A DNA stretch of 48,146 nt from Pseudorhizobium xiangyangii (GTDB taxonomy: Bacteria > Pseudomonadota > Alphaproteobacteria > Rhizobiales > Rhizobiaceae). The stretch spans positions 1 to 48,146 of the forward strand of contig NZ_JAJAWH010000030.1 of the NCBI RefSeq assembly GCF_020531965.1. The letters run 5' to 3'. The position numbers and the translations under genes are program-made. The notes beneath the pieces were generated by a model. That model saw only the letters and a list, made by a program, of their open reading frames with translations, made no database searches and was not told the origin of the DNA. Of the stretch, positions 33,442 through 42,008 are shown in pieces (position 1 is the stretch's first letter; every line of letters begins with the position of its first letter).

Positions 33442-34656
33442 GTGCGCAATGTGTTCCTTGTATCTATTTCCGTTTTGCTTTCAGCTTCGATCATATGCGA
33501 TGTTGCAGCGCAGCAGCCGGCCAAGGCCGTGAAGCCGGTCCTGGAAATCAAGTTAGGTTATATTCGAGCTTACGAGCCTCAGCTGGCGCTTTCCGTGCTG
33601 GATGTTGCGCCGCGCGACGAAGGCGTTGCCGGTGCGGAGGTGGCCGTCGCGGACAACAACACGACAGGCAGTTTCCTTGGGCAAAAATTCTCGCTTGATG
33701 TGGTGGAGGTGAAGCTCGGCGCGGATGTCGTCGCGGCGTACGAGGAGTTGGTGCAGAAGGGGGTCACATACTTTCTGACGGACCTTTCCGCCCCACAACT
33801 TCTCTCGATAGCCGACCTTGCCCAGGACAAGGGGCTGCTGATCTTCAACGTAGGTTCGACCGATGACAGCCTGCGCGAGGAAGAGTGCCGTTCAAACGTG
33901 TTCCACGCGGCTCCTACCCGCACGATGCTTGCGGATGGGCTGGCTCAGTATCTGATCTGGAAACAGTGGCGACGATGGGTATTGGTCCATGGTTCGCACG
34001 ATGCCGATAAGCAATTCGCCGACGCGCTGCGTCGGGCGGCTACCCGCTTCGGTGGCGAGATCGTTGCGGAAAAAGAGTTTGCCGACACTGGTACCGCGCG
34101 ACGGACGGATTCCGGCGTGGTGCAAATCCAGCGGCAGATGCCTGTTTTCACGCAGGATTTTCCCGAACACGACGTATTGCTGGTGGCGGATGAGAGCGAG
34201 GTTTTCGGAACCTATCTTCCATACCGTACCTGGGTTCCGCGACCGGTAGCAGGAACTGCCGGCCTGGTTCCGTCCGCATGGCATCCCGCGAGTGAGCAAT
34301 GGGGCGGCACCCAGATCCAGAACCGTTTCGCCAAGGCAAATGGCCGGCGGATGCTATCCAAGGACATGGCGGCCTGGACTGCCGCCAGGATCATTGGCGA
34401 GGCCGCTACACGCACCCAGGTAGCGGATACGGCAAAGATAGCCGATTTCATTCGCAGCGAGGATTTTTCCATCGCCGCCTTCAAGGGGCAGAAGCTGACT
34501 TTCCGTGAGTGGAACTGGCAATTGCGCCAGCCCATCTTCTTGGGAGATGACCGGTCGGTGGTTTCGACCTCGCCGCAGGAAGGGTTTCTTCATCAGGTTT
34601 CCGAACTCGACACGCTCGGGATCGACCAGCCGGAGACGAAATGTGTGTTGGACTAG
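33442..34656 (+). CDS. PQQ-dependent alcohol dehydrogenase-associated ABC substrate-binding protein
   Basis: 404-aa periplasmic protein of the Leu/Ile/Val-type binding-protein fold that clusters with PQQ-alcohol dehydrogenase ABC systems (the TIGR03863 type; LutA-like by context). The signal peptide is VRNVFLVSISVLLSASIICDVAA. The mature part has LEIKLGYIRAYEPQLALSVLDVAPRDEGVAGAEVAVADNNTTG, typical of this subgroup. The GTG at 33442 has GGGAGG 10 bases upstream; the frame is open back to 33019, but that part overlaps pqqA and is not protein-like. It heads a six-gene operon. Confidence 0.85.
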   Translation: MRNVFLVSISVLLSASIICDVAAQQPAKAVKPVLEIKLGYIRAYEPQLALSVLDVAPRDEGVAGAEVAVADNNTTGSFLGQKFSLDVVEVKLGADVVAAYEELVQKGVTYFLTDLSAPQLLSIADLAQDKGLLIFNVGSTDDSLREEECRSNVFHAAPTRTMLADGLAQYLIWKQWRRWVLVHGSHDADKQFADALRRAATRFGGEIVAEKEFADTGTARRTDSGVVQIQRQMPVFTQDFPEHDVLLVADESEVFGTYLPYRTWVPRPVAGTAGLVPSAWHPASEQWGGTQIQNRFAKANGRRMLSKDMAAWTAARIIGEAATRTQVADTAKIADFIRSEDFSIAAFKGQKLTFREWNWQLRQPIFLGDDRSVVSTSPQEGFLHQVSELDTLGIDQPETKCVLD

Positions 34657-34680
34657 CTTTTGAGAAGGGGAGAGGACCGA

Positions 34681-35658
34681 ATGCTACGAAAACTGACGTT
34701 GCTTTCTATCGGATTTGCCGGCGCCACAAGCCTGTGCAGCCCGGCTTTTGCCTACATGGTCTACGTCTCGAACGAGAAGGACAATACCGTCACGGTGGTG
34801 GACTCAACGACGATGGAAGTCGTCCGGACCATCGATGTGGGACAAAGGCCACGCGGGATCACGATTTCCCACGACGGCAAGTACATCTACCTTTGCGCCA
34901 GCGACGATGACACGATCGAGATCATCGACACGGCGACCCACGAGATCGTGGGCTCGCTGCCTTCCGGGCCGGATCCTGAGCTCTTCGTGCTCTCACCGGA
35001 CGGGAAAACCCTCTATGTCGCCAATGAGGACGACAATCTGGTTACCGTCATCGATCTGGAAAGCAAGGGCGTGCTGGCCGAAGTGCCGGTTGGCGTGGAG
35101 CCGGAGGGCATGGGCATCAGCCCGGACGGCAAGTCCATGGTCAATACCTCCGAAACGACCAACATGGCCCATTTCATAGACACAGCGACGAACGAGATCA
35201 CCCATAACGTCCTCGTCGATTCCCGCCCGCGCTTCGCGGAGTTCAAGCCGGACAATTCCGAAGTCTGGGTGAGTTCGGAAATCGGCGGCACGGTCTCCGT
35301 CATCGACAACTCCACGCGCGAGATCAAGCACAAGATCAGCTTCGAAATCCCGGGGCTGCGTTCGGAGGCCATCCAGCCGGTTGGCGTGCGCATCACTGCG
35401 GACGGCAAGAAGGCCTATGTGGCGCTCGGGCCTGCCAATCGCGTGGCGGTGGTCAATACCGAGACCTACGAAGTTGAAAAATACGTGCTCGTCGGGCAGC
35501 GGGTCTGGCAGCTCGCATTCACGCCCGACCAGAAGACGATCATCAGCACGAACGGCGTTTCGAACGACATTACTTTCATCGACGTCGCCACCGACGAGCC
35601 GGTTCAGTCCGTGACTGTCGGCGCACTGCCTTGGGGAGTGGTGGTGTCTCCCAACTGA
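34681..35658 (+). CDS. YVTN-type beta-propeller protein, PQQ-associated
   Basis: 325-aa exported protein. After the signal peptide (MLRKLTLLSIGFAGATSLCSPAFA) come seven-bladed propeller repeats with recurrent units such as MVYVSNEKDNTVTVVD, TLYVANEDDNLVTVID and a final TFIDVATDEPVQSVTVG. This is the PQQ-dependent catabolism-associated beta-propeller family (TIGR03866 type); a counterpart occurs in lanthanide-transport clusters. Blade loops rich in Asp and Asn (EKDN, SDDD, EDDN) could bind cations (inference). GGGAGAGGA lies directly before the ATG at 34681. Confidence 0.87.
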   Translation: MLRKLTLLSIGFAGATSLCSPAFAYMVYVSNEKDNTVTVVDSTTMEVVRTIDVGQRPRGITISHDGKYIYLCASDDDTIEIIDTATHEIVGSLPSGPDPELFVLSPDGKTLYVANEDDNLVTVIDLESKGVLAEVPVGVEPEGMGISPDGKSMVNTSETTNMAHFIDTATNEITHNVLVDSRPRFAEFKPDNSEVWVSSEIGGTVSVIDNSTREIKHKISFEIPGLRSEAIQPVGVRITADGKKAYVALGPANRVAVVNTETYEVEKYVLVGQRVWQLAFTPDQKTIISTNGVSNDITFIDVATDEPVQSVTVGALPWGVVVSPN

Positions 35659-35696
35659 TCCATAGGACCGAAGTCTTTTTCAAGGAGGAGGAAAAC

Positions 35697-36182
35697 ATGA
35701 AGAAATATGGGAAATTCGTGCTCTATGCATTTTTGGGAGCCGCTTTATCGGTGACGTCCAGCCTTGCGCAGGAGGCCGACGACGATGACGATGATGAAGC
35801 ACCTGCGGCTGCGGAAGCATCGCAACGGGTCTCACGGGCAAGCAAGGATGTCCCGGAACTCATTCTCGGATCAGCCGGCGATAGTTTTACCGTCAACCAG
35901 AAAGACTTCGAACTGATCGCCGGGCAGGGTTATCGCTGGAAGATCACGTCGGCAGCCGGGCTGGAGTACAAATTCGCCACCGACCTGTTCCGCAATGTGT
36001 GGATGAACCAGATCGTCATCAATGACCTGGAGGTTCACATGAACGGTGCGCCGGCCTGGCTCGAGTTCGACGCGGAAGGCACGATGCAAGTGCAGTTCAC
36101 GACGATCCGGCCCGGCAACTATACCTGGTCCGTTCCCGATCTTGCAGACAAGGGCATGAAGGGTACGATCGCCATCAAGTAG
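35697..36182 (+). CDS. Exported acidic protein of the PQQ/lut-like operon
   Basis: 161-aa periplasmic protein, signal peptide MKKYGKFVLYAFLGAALSVTSSLA, followed at once by an acidic tract with six consecutive Asp (residues 28-33) between two Glu. The folded part (ELILGSAGDSFTVNQKDFELIAGQGYRWKITS... to TIRPGNYTWSVPDL) resembles a cupredoxin-like beta fold, but there is no Cys and only one His, so no type I copper site. The acidic tract may bind lanthanide or calcium (inference). GGAGGAGG precedes the ATG. Confidence 0.82.
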   Translation: MKKYGKFVLYAFLGAALSVTSSLAQEADDDDDDEAPAAAEASQRVSRASKDVPELILGSAGDSFTVNQKDFELIAGQGYRWKITSAAGLEYKFATDLFRNVWMNQIVINDLEVHMNGAPAWLEFDAEGTMQVQFTTIRPGNYTWSVPDLADKGMKGTIAIK

Positions 36183-36225
36183 GATTCAGCCTACTTGCGC
36201 TCTGCCCTTGAACGAGAGCCACGTC

Positions 36226-37014
36226 ATGCAGCATGTGAAGGCGAATGAGGGCATAAAACTGCCTGCGGCGCTTGAGGTCTCGGGCGTGACCCATGCCTAC
36301 GGCCCGAAGAAAGCCTTGTCCGACGTATCCTTTGCGATCGCGCCGGGCAAGTTTACGGTCTTGCTTGGTCTCAACGGGGCCGGCAAGACCACGCTCCTGT
36401 CACTGGTCAGTCATCTCTACAACGCGCGTCACGGTACCATTCGCATCTTTGGGCACGACATAAGCCGGCAGCCGGGCGAAGCGTTGCGTCGCCTCGGCAT
36501 CGTATTTCAGGCGCGCACGCTGGATCTCGATCTCACCGTCCATCAGAACCTGTCCTACCATGCCTCTCTCCACGGGATCGGCAGCCGCGGTGCATCTGAG
36601 CGCATCAAGGTGCTGCTGGCCCAGGTCGATATGGGCGACCGCCTCCACGACAAGGCGCGCAGCCTTTCCGGGGGGCAGATGCGGCGTGTCGAGATCGTGC
36701 GGGCGCTTCTGCATAGACCGCAACTGCTCCTGCTCGATGAGGCGACCGTCGGGCTCGACATACAATCGCGGGCCGAAATCCTGGCAACCATCCGGGAGCT
36801 TGTGGCAAGGGATGGCATCAGCGTTTTCTGGGCTACGCATCTGATCGACGAGGTCCAGGAAAGCGACCATGCCGTGGTTCTTCACAAGGGCGAAGTGCTG
36901 GCAACCGGAAAGGTGACCGACGTCACTCGTTCGGCCGGTGCCGAAACCATTCGACAGGCCTTCTCGACCTTGACCGGATTGAAGCAGTCTTCGAGCGAAG
37001 GAGGTCCGTCATGA
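36226..37014 (+). CDS. PQQ-associated ABC transporter ATP-binding protein (LutE-like)
   Basis: 262-aa ATPase. Walker A GLNGAGKTT, signature SLSGGQMRRVEIVRALL, Walker B LLLLDEATVGLD, H-loop ATHLIDE. It is of the TIGR03864 type that goes with PQQ-alcohol dehydrogenases. The ABC-2 permease starts inside its stop codon. The ATG at 36226 follows a weak ribosome site; an in-frame TTG at 36208 would add six residues. Confidence 0.9.
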   Translation: MQHVKANEGIKLPAALEVSGVTHAYGPKKALSDVSFAIAPGKFTVLLGLNGAGKTTLLSLVSHLYNARHGTIRIFGHDISRQPGEALRRLGIVFQARTLDLDLTVHQNLSYHASLHGIGSRGASERIKVLLAQVDMGDRLHDKARSLSGGQMRRVEIVRALLHRPQLLLLDEATVGLDIQSRAEILATIRELVARDGISVFWATHLIDEVQESDHAVVLHKGEVLATGKVTDVTRSAGAETIRQAFSTLTGLKQSSSEGGPS

Positions 37015-37874
37015 TTGTTCCAGGCGCTACGTTGGCGGAGATCTCTACCGCTCCGGGCTTCAGCTTCCGCCAGTATCTCGTCTGCCTCAAAGGCATCCTG
37101 ATCCGGGAAGGCCTCCGCTTTCTCAATCAGCGGGAGCGGTTCATTTCGTCGCTGGTTCGCCCGCTCCTCTGGCTGTTCGTGTTCGCGGCAGGTTTTCGCC
37201 AGGTTCTCGGAGTCTCCATCATTCCGCCCTACAGGACCTATGTGCTCTATGAGGTCTACATCACCCCCGGCCTGTGTGCCATGATCCTGCTGTTCAGCGG
37301 TATGCAGTCCTCGCTTTCGATGGTCTATGACCGCGAAATGGGAAACATGCGGACCCTGCTCGTCAGTCCGTTCCCGCGCTGGTTCCTGCTGGTATCCAAG
37401 CTGTTTGCCGGTGTCACCGTGTCGATACTGCAGGTCTATGCGTTTTTGGCTGTGGCTTGGTTTTGGGGGGTGAGGCCCCCCTTGTCGGGTTATCTCCTTG
37501 TTCTGCCCGCGCTGTTCCTTTCCGGCATGATGCTCTGCTCCCTCGGGATGCTGCTGTCGTCGATGATCAAGCAGCTGGAGAACTTTGCCGGCGTCATGAA
37601 CTTTGTGATCTTCCCGATGTATTTCGCATCGCCCGCTCTTTATCCGCTCTGGCGCATTCAGGAATCGAGCCCGCTCCTTCACAAGATCTGCCTGGCAAAT
37701 CCGTTCACCTATGCCGTTGAGCTGATCCGTTTCGCCCTTTACGGCCAGGTCGATTGGCACTCCCTGCTGGTGGTCCTGGGATGCATCGTCCTGTTCCTAG
37801 GCGGTGCGATCCTCGCCTACGATCCATCGACCGGGCTGCTCGTCCGAAGGCAAGACACAGGAGGAAACGCATGA
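37011..37874 (+). CDS. ABC-2 type permease, PQQ-associated (LutF/PedC-like)
   Basis: 287-aa inner-membrane protein with six hydrophobic segments and the ABC-2 arrangement (RFLNQRERFISSLVRPLLWLFVFAAGF at the start, then PFPRWFLLVSKLFAGVTVSILQVY). LANPFTYAVELIRFALYGQ is the conserved late loop. ABC-2 permeases mostly export, so the direction of transport is not settled even if the system is lut-like. ATGA overlaps join it to the ATPase gene before it and to the exported-protein gene after it. Confidence 0.9.
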   Translation: MIVPGATLAEISTAPGFSFRQYLVCLKGILIREGLRFLNQRERFISSLVRPLLWLFVFAAGFRQVLGVSIIPPYRTYVLYEVYITPGLCAMILLFSGMQSSLSMVYDREMGNMRTLLVSPFPRWFLLVSKLFAGVTVSILQVYAFLAVAWFWGVRPPLSGYLLVLPALFLSGMMLCSLGMLLSSMIKQLENFAGVMNFVIFPMYFASPALYPLWRIQESSPLLHKICLANPFTYAVELIRFALYGQVDWHSLLVVLGCIVLFLGGAILAYDPSTGLLVRRQDTGGNA

Positions 37875-38503
37875 TGCGATGGCTCATCACATGGATATCC
37901 GTCACTGTCGCGCTGGGCAGCATATCCAGCGACGCTGTTCGAGCTGCCCAGGGCGATGATCCGGAGTGGCCCTGTATCCAGCGCAAGGTGCCGGAATTAT
38001 CGATTGGGCAGATCTGGACTGGCGGCGAGCTTCCTCCGGCGACAGCGGACTGGCAGAAAGATGCTGCGGTTTCGCTTCTGGTGGCTGAGCTTTCAGCGCG
38101 CCGGATGCCGCTGGCGGAGGCAGAGCAGCGGATCAGGGAATTCGCCAAGGGGCAACCGGACCAGCACCGGAAGCAGCGAATGCTGATGCTGGTGCAGGGG
38201 TTGTTCGACCACATGAACCGGGAGCGTTCGCACGTGATTTCCGGCATCGCGCGCTATGCTGACCGGCAGCGCGAAATGGCGGCACAGTTGCGTCAGGAGG
38301 CTTCTGCCGTCGATGCATTGCGTGTGAAACCCGATGTCAATGCCAACGAGCTTGCAGTGCGCAATGACCGCCTCATCTTCCAGACGCGCATCTTCCAGGA
38401 ACGCGTGCAATCTCTGACGTTCGTCTGCGAAGTGCCGACTCTGGTTGAGCAGCGTCTCTACGCGCTTGCCAAGGCGATCGGTGAGACGCTGCAGCCGAAG
38501 TAA
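37871..38503 (+). CDS. Exported helical protein, last gene of the lut-like operon
   Basis: 210-aa protein with a signal peptide (MMRWLITWISVTVALGSISSDAVRAA). The motif EWPCIQRKVPELSIGQIWTG near residue 32 is one I associate with small proteins that end PQQ/lanthanide ABC operons (LutG-like by position). The rest is charged and strongly helical (RMPLAEAEQRIREFAKGQ, REMAAQLRQEASAVDALRVK), probably coiled coil. Cys pair: one in WPCIQ and one in FVCEVP, which could form a disulfide. Two adjacent ATGs (37871, 37874) overlap the permease stop. Confidence 0.82.
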   Translation: MMRWLITWISVTVALGSISSDAVRAAQGDDPEWPCIQRKVPELSIGQIWTGGELPPATADWQKDAAVSLLVAELSARRMPLAEAEQRIREFAKGQPDQHRKQRMLMLVQGLFDHMNRERSHVISGIARYADRQREMAAQLRQEASAVDALRVKPDVNANELAVRNDRLIFQTRIFQERVQSLTFVCEVPTLVEQRLYALAKAIGETLQPK

Positions 38504-38515
38504 CCCCGGAACGGG

Positions 38516-38896
38516 CTATTTCGGGAATTGCTTCAGGTAGGCGATGACGTTAGCGACATCCTCGTCTGCCTTCAGGCCCACGAATGCCATCTTCGTGCCC
38601 TTGATGAATGTCTTCGGATTATGAAGGTAGGTGGCCAAAGTCTGTTCATCCCATACGGTACCTGCCTTACCGGCATCGGTCATAGCCGCCGAGTACTTGA
38701 ACCCCTCATGCGTTCCGGCGGTCCTTCCGATGACGCCCATCAGCGACGGCCCGATCTTGTTCTTGTCGGCATCGACAACGTGGCAGGCCTTACATTTCGT
38801 GAATACCTTTTCGCCCGCGGCGGCATCCTGCGCGGGACAATGTCCTGCCGTCGCGAGAATTATGCCCAATGCACTAAAACAGACAGTGGCATGCAT
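38516..38896 (-). CDS. Class I c-type cytochrome (c2/c550-like)
   Basis: 126-aa periplasmic cytochrome. After a short signal peptide (MHATVCFSALGIILATAGHCPAQ) come CKACH, the haem-binding CxxCH, and KGTKMAFVGLK, whose Met is the second iron ligand. GGAGGAAAGC lies directly before the ATG at 38896; the open frame to 39034 has no support. It converges on the lut-like operon. It may accept electrons from XoxG and pass them to the terminal oxidase (inference). Confidence 0.92.
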   Translation of the reverse strand: MHATVCFSALGIILATAGHCPAQDAAAGEKVFTKCKACHVVDADKNKIGPSLMGVIGRTAGTHEGFKYSAAMTDAGKAGTVWDEQTLATYLHNPKTFIKGTKMAFVGLKADEDVANVIAYLKQFPK

Positions 38897-39190
38897 GCTT
38901 TCCTCCTGAGGTTCGAGCAGTCGGAATGATGCCTGGAAGTCGGCATCACGCTGAACTTCACTCACGCCACTGAACGTAACCCTACCGCAGGGCAAGTCAA
39001 CAAGCGCAAAACTGTCATCGCCTCGCATCGCCAAGGGCGGATATTTGCACGATGTTGACGCACCTTGGTCGCCCGCGTATCCTCATTCTCAGCTTTCCAT
39101 CGGGCACCTTGCGAAGGCTGTTTCAGGCTGGCGTGCGGCGCATGACAGTCTGCGTTGTTTCTGCGCGACTGCGTGCAGGGAAAGGTGCCA

Positions 39191-39400
39191 ATGAACCTCG
39201 TCGATCTCGTGCTCACCGTGTGCGTGCTGGCCAACCCCAGCAATTGCCGCACCGAGCACCTCTATTTCGAGAGCCAGGGATCGCTCTTTCAGTGCATGAT
39301 TCTGGCCCCCACCCAAATCGCGAAGTGGTCCGAGAGCCATCCGGCTGTAAGGATCGTGCGCTGGAAGTGTGTTTTTCCTGACCAGAGCCGGGAAATCTGA
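39191..39400 (+). CDS. Conserved-looking 69-aa protein
   Basis: Small protein starting MNLVDLVLTVCVLANPSNCRTEHLYFES, with four Cys (VCVLANPSNC, FQCMIL, WKCVF) and the ending VRIVRWKCVFPDQSREI. I have a sense of this W-x-C ending from small conserved proteins in alphaproteobacteria but cannot name the family. GGGAAAGGTGCCA precedes the ATG. It lies 29 bases before the binding-protein gene of the NitT/TauT-like importer, so it may be the first gene of that operon. It may be periplasmic or disulfide-bonded (inference). Confidence 0.6.
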   Translation: MNLVDLVLTVCVLANPSNCRTEHLYFESQGSLFQCMILAPTQIAKWSESHPAVRIVRWKCVFPDQSREI

Positions 39401-39428
39401 CGCTCTGTTCGCTGTCGTTGGAGGGGTT

Positions 39429-40421
39429 ATGAGCATATTGAGGCGCGAATTTTGCGGATCGGCGCTGTTGGCCGTCGCAAGTTCTTTGGTGATGCGTGGA
39501 CCGGCCCATGCGGCGGCTCCGAAGATCAGGGTCGGTGTCCTGAAGTTTGGTACGGTGAACTGGGAGCTCGACACGATCAAGCACCATGCGCTCGACGTGG
39601 CGAACGGGGTCGAGGTCGAGGTCGTTTATTTCGCCGGCGAGGATGCCACCAACGTGGCCATTCTGGGAGGAAGTGTCGACGTCATTGTCTCCGACTGGCT
39701 GTGGGTGTCTCGTCAGCGTTCGCAGGGCGCCGGCCTAACGTTGGTCCCCTATTCGACGGCGGTTGGCGCCATCATGGTCAAGCAGGAGGCGCCTCTCCGC
39801 GGTATTCCAGACCTTGTGGGCAGGAAAATCGGCGTGACCGGCGGTCCGCTCGACAAGAGCTGGCTGCTGATCCAGGGCCTTGCCCGGCGTGACTACCAGA
39901 TCGACCTGCCCGAAAAGAGCGAGATCCTCTTCGGTGCGCCGCCGCTTCTTTCGGAGAAGGCCGCTACCGGAGAGCTCGATGCCGTCCTCAACTTCTGGCA
40001 TTTCTGTGCCAGGCTGGAGGCCAACGGGTTTCGCCGCCTGATCGGCGCGGAGGAGGCAGCCACGGCACTGGGGGCCACGGGACCTGTCTCGGCGTTGGGA
40101 TATGTCTTTCACGATCAATGGGCGAACGAGCATCTGGAGGCGGTGATGGGCTTCGTCCAGGCCAGCGCCCAAGCCAAGAAAATCCTGGCGGAGTCCGATG
40201 CGGAATGGCAACGCCTTGCTCCGATCGTGCGTGCGGAGGGAAGGGAACTCGAGGTGCTGCGCACCCGCTATCGCGAAGGCATTCCCGGCCGGCCCATAGC
40301 AGAGGAAGAAAGCGATGCCGCCAGGCTGTACGAGGTTCTTGCCGAGCTGGGTGGCGACAGGCTGGTTGGTGACGCAAGGCAGATGGCGCCCGGAACGTTC
40401 TGGGCTGGCCTGAAAACATGA
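39429..40421 (+). CDS. NitT/TauT-like ABC substrate-binding protein next to the xoxF cluster
   Basis: 330-aa exported binding protein. The signal peptide contains a twin-arginine-like LRREFCGSALLAVASSLVM and ends near PAHAAAP, so Tat export is possible. PKIRVGVLKFGTVNWELDTIKHHALD and GGSVDVIVSDWLWVSRQRSQGAGLTLVPYSTAVGAIMV are the ligand-binding lobes of the SsuA/NMT1-like fold. GGAGGGG precedes the ATG at 39429. The substrate is unknown; location between the lut-like operon and xoxF suggests a role in methanol metabolism. Confidence 0.87.
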   Translation: MSILRREFCGSALLAVASSLVMRGPAHAAAPKIRVGVLKFGTVNWELDTIKHHALDVANGVEVEVVYFAGEDATNVAILGGSVDVIVSDWLWVSRQRSQGAGLTLVPYSTAVGAIMVKQEAPLRGIPDLVGRKIGVTGGPLDKSWLLIQGLARRDYQIDLPEKSEILFGAPPLLSEKAATGELDAVLNFWHFCARLEANGFRRLIGAEEAATALGATGPVSALGYVFHDQWANEHLEAVMGFVQASAQAKKILAESDAEWQRLAPIVRAEGRELEVLRTRYREGIPGRPIAEEESDAARLYEVLAELGGDRLVGDARQMAPGTFWAGLKT

Positions 40422-41245
40422 CGGCAGGCTTCGGATCTGGAAAGCCGGCGGGTGCAAACAGGCCGGAGCGACGCGGGTGGCTGTTTCTTCGACGAGGCCT
40501 GCCTCTGGTTACGGCCCTCGCATCGTTGCTGGGGCTGTGCCTGCTCTGGCAAGTCGCAGCCGGAATCTGGCCTAGCCGGGCCTTTCCGCCGCCCGTCGAT
40601 GTCTGGCGCGTCCTTACCAGGGATGCGGCCAACGGCGAGCTCGCTTACCACCTTGCAATGACACTCTGGCGTGTTGCCGCTGCCTATGCGGGGGCTATGG
40701 TCGTGGGCTCGGTAATCGGAGTTCTTCTTGGCATGCACCGGCGTGCCGATATGTTTTTCAATCCCTGGCTTGTTCTTTTTCTCAATCTGCCGGCATTGGT
40801 GGTTATCGTACTGGCCTATATCTGGTGGGGGCTGACGGAGGCGGCGGCAGTCGGTGCGGTCGCAATCAACAAGATACCGAATGTTGTCGTTACCATGCGG
40901 GAGGGCGCGCGAGCGCTGGATGCCCGTTTTACCGAAATGGCCAGCGTCTATCGTTTGACGCCCCTGGATCAGGTCCGGCATGTCCTGATCCCGCAGTTGC
41001 AACCATACTTTGCGGCGGCGTCCCGCTCGGGCATTGCGTTGATCTGGAAGATCGTCCTGGTCGTCGAGCTGCTTGGCCGGTCGAATGGCGTCGGCTTTCA
41101 GATATACCTTTACTTCCAGCTCTTTGACGTCGCCGCCATCCTTGCCTATTCACTGGCCTTCGTGGCCATTATGCTGTTGATCGAAATCTTTCTGGTGCAG
41201 CCCTTTGAACGACATGCAACCCGTTGGCGCCGCCGCCCCGCTTAA
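40418..41245 (+). CDS. NitT/TauT-like ABC permease
   Basis: 275-aa inner-membrane permease, about six hydrophobic segments. PPPVDVWRVL and the EAA loop EMASVYRLTPLDQVRHVLIPQLQPYFAAASRSGIALIWK near residue 173-211 are typical of the family. ATGA overlap with the binding-protein gene (40418-40421), and its 3' end overlaps the ATPase gene by 32 bases. Confidence 0.9.
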   Translation: MTAGFGSGKPAGANRPERRGWLFLRRGLPLVTALASLLGLCLLWQVAAGIWPSRAFPPPVDVWRVLTRDAANGELAYHLAMTLWRVAAAYAGAMVVGSVIGVLLGMHRRADMFFNPWLVLFLNLPALVVIVLAYIWWGLTEAAAVGAVAINKIPNVVVTMREGARALDARFTEMASVYRLTPLDQVRHVLIPQLQPYFAAASRSGIALIWKIVLVVELLGRSNGVGFQIYLYFQLFDVAAILAYSLAFVAIMLLIEIFLVQPFERHATRWRRRPA

Positions 41246-41954
41246 AGTCGACATTCGAGAAAAGACGTTCCGATCGGCTGAAGGCGTAACGCTTGTCGCG
41301 CTGGAGGGCCTCTCGTTCGAGGTGCGGCAGGGCGAGTTTGCCTGCCTGTTCGGTCCATCGGGCTGTGGCAAGACGACGACGTTGCGTATCCTGATGGGGC
41401 TCGATCGCCAGTTTTCGGGCAAGGTCCAGTTGCCCGAAGGCGGTTCCAACCGGGTCGCCGCTGTATTTCAGGAGCCGGTTCTGCTCCCTTGGCGGACGGT
41501 GGAGCAGAACGTTCGCCTGGCGCTGCCCCGAAACATGAGAGATGCGGACCTTGGCCACCTGTTCGACCTGCTGGGTCTCTCCGGCCTGGAAGCGCTCTAT
41601 CCTTCGGAGCTTTCGCTCGGGCTTGCGCGCCGCGCCGCGCTTGCTCGCGCCTTTGCCATCGAGCCGGCGCTCCTCTTCCTGGACGAGCCTTTCGCCTCGC
41701 TCGACGAACCGACCGCCGATCGGCTTCGCCATCTTCTCATGAGGGTTTGGTCGGCCCGACCGACGACTGCGCTTATGGTGACGCACAACCTGCGGGAGGC
41801 ATTGCTTCTGGCGGATCGCATCGTTGTTCTGTCTCCGCGGCCGGCGCATGTTGCCGGCATCTTTGACGTTTGTATCTCCCGCCATTCCCGCGATGCACAG
41901 GCGCTGGACGATCTCGTTTCGGAATTTCGCATGAGATTTCCGGACGAGGTCTGA
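41214..41954 (+). CDS. NitT/TauT-like ABC ATP-binding protein with altered signature
   Basis: 246-aa ATPase. Walker A GPSGCGKTT (residues 47-55), Q-loop VFQEPVLLPWRTVEQNVRLAL, Walker B LLFLDEPFASLD and H-loop VTHNLREA are intact. The ABC signature, normally LSGGQ, reads LSLGLARRAALARAF here: the second Gly and Gln are replaced by other residues, which may weaken ATP hydrolysis. The ATG at 41214 lies inside the permease gene; a TTG at 41205 would add three residues. Confidence 0.88.
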   Translation: MQPVGAAAPLKVDIREKTFRSAEGVTLVALEGLSFEVRQGEFACLFGPSGCGKTTTLRILMGLDRQFSGKVQLPEGGSNRVAAVFQEPVLLPWRTVEQNVRLALPRNMRDADLGHLFDLLGLSGLEALYPSELSLGLARRAALARAFAIEPALLFLDEPFASLDEPTADRLRHLLMRVWSARPTTALMVTHNLREALLLADRIVVLSPRPAHVAGIFDVCISRHSRDAQALDDLVSEFRMRFPDEV

Positions 41955-42008
41955 TCGCTCTCCGGAACTCCACGCCGATCGCGGGAGGAAGACGGCTAAG
42001 TTGTCTCG

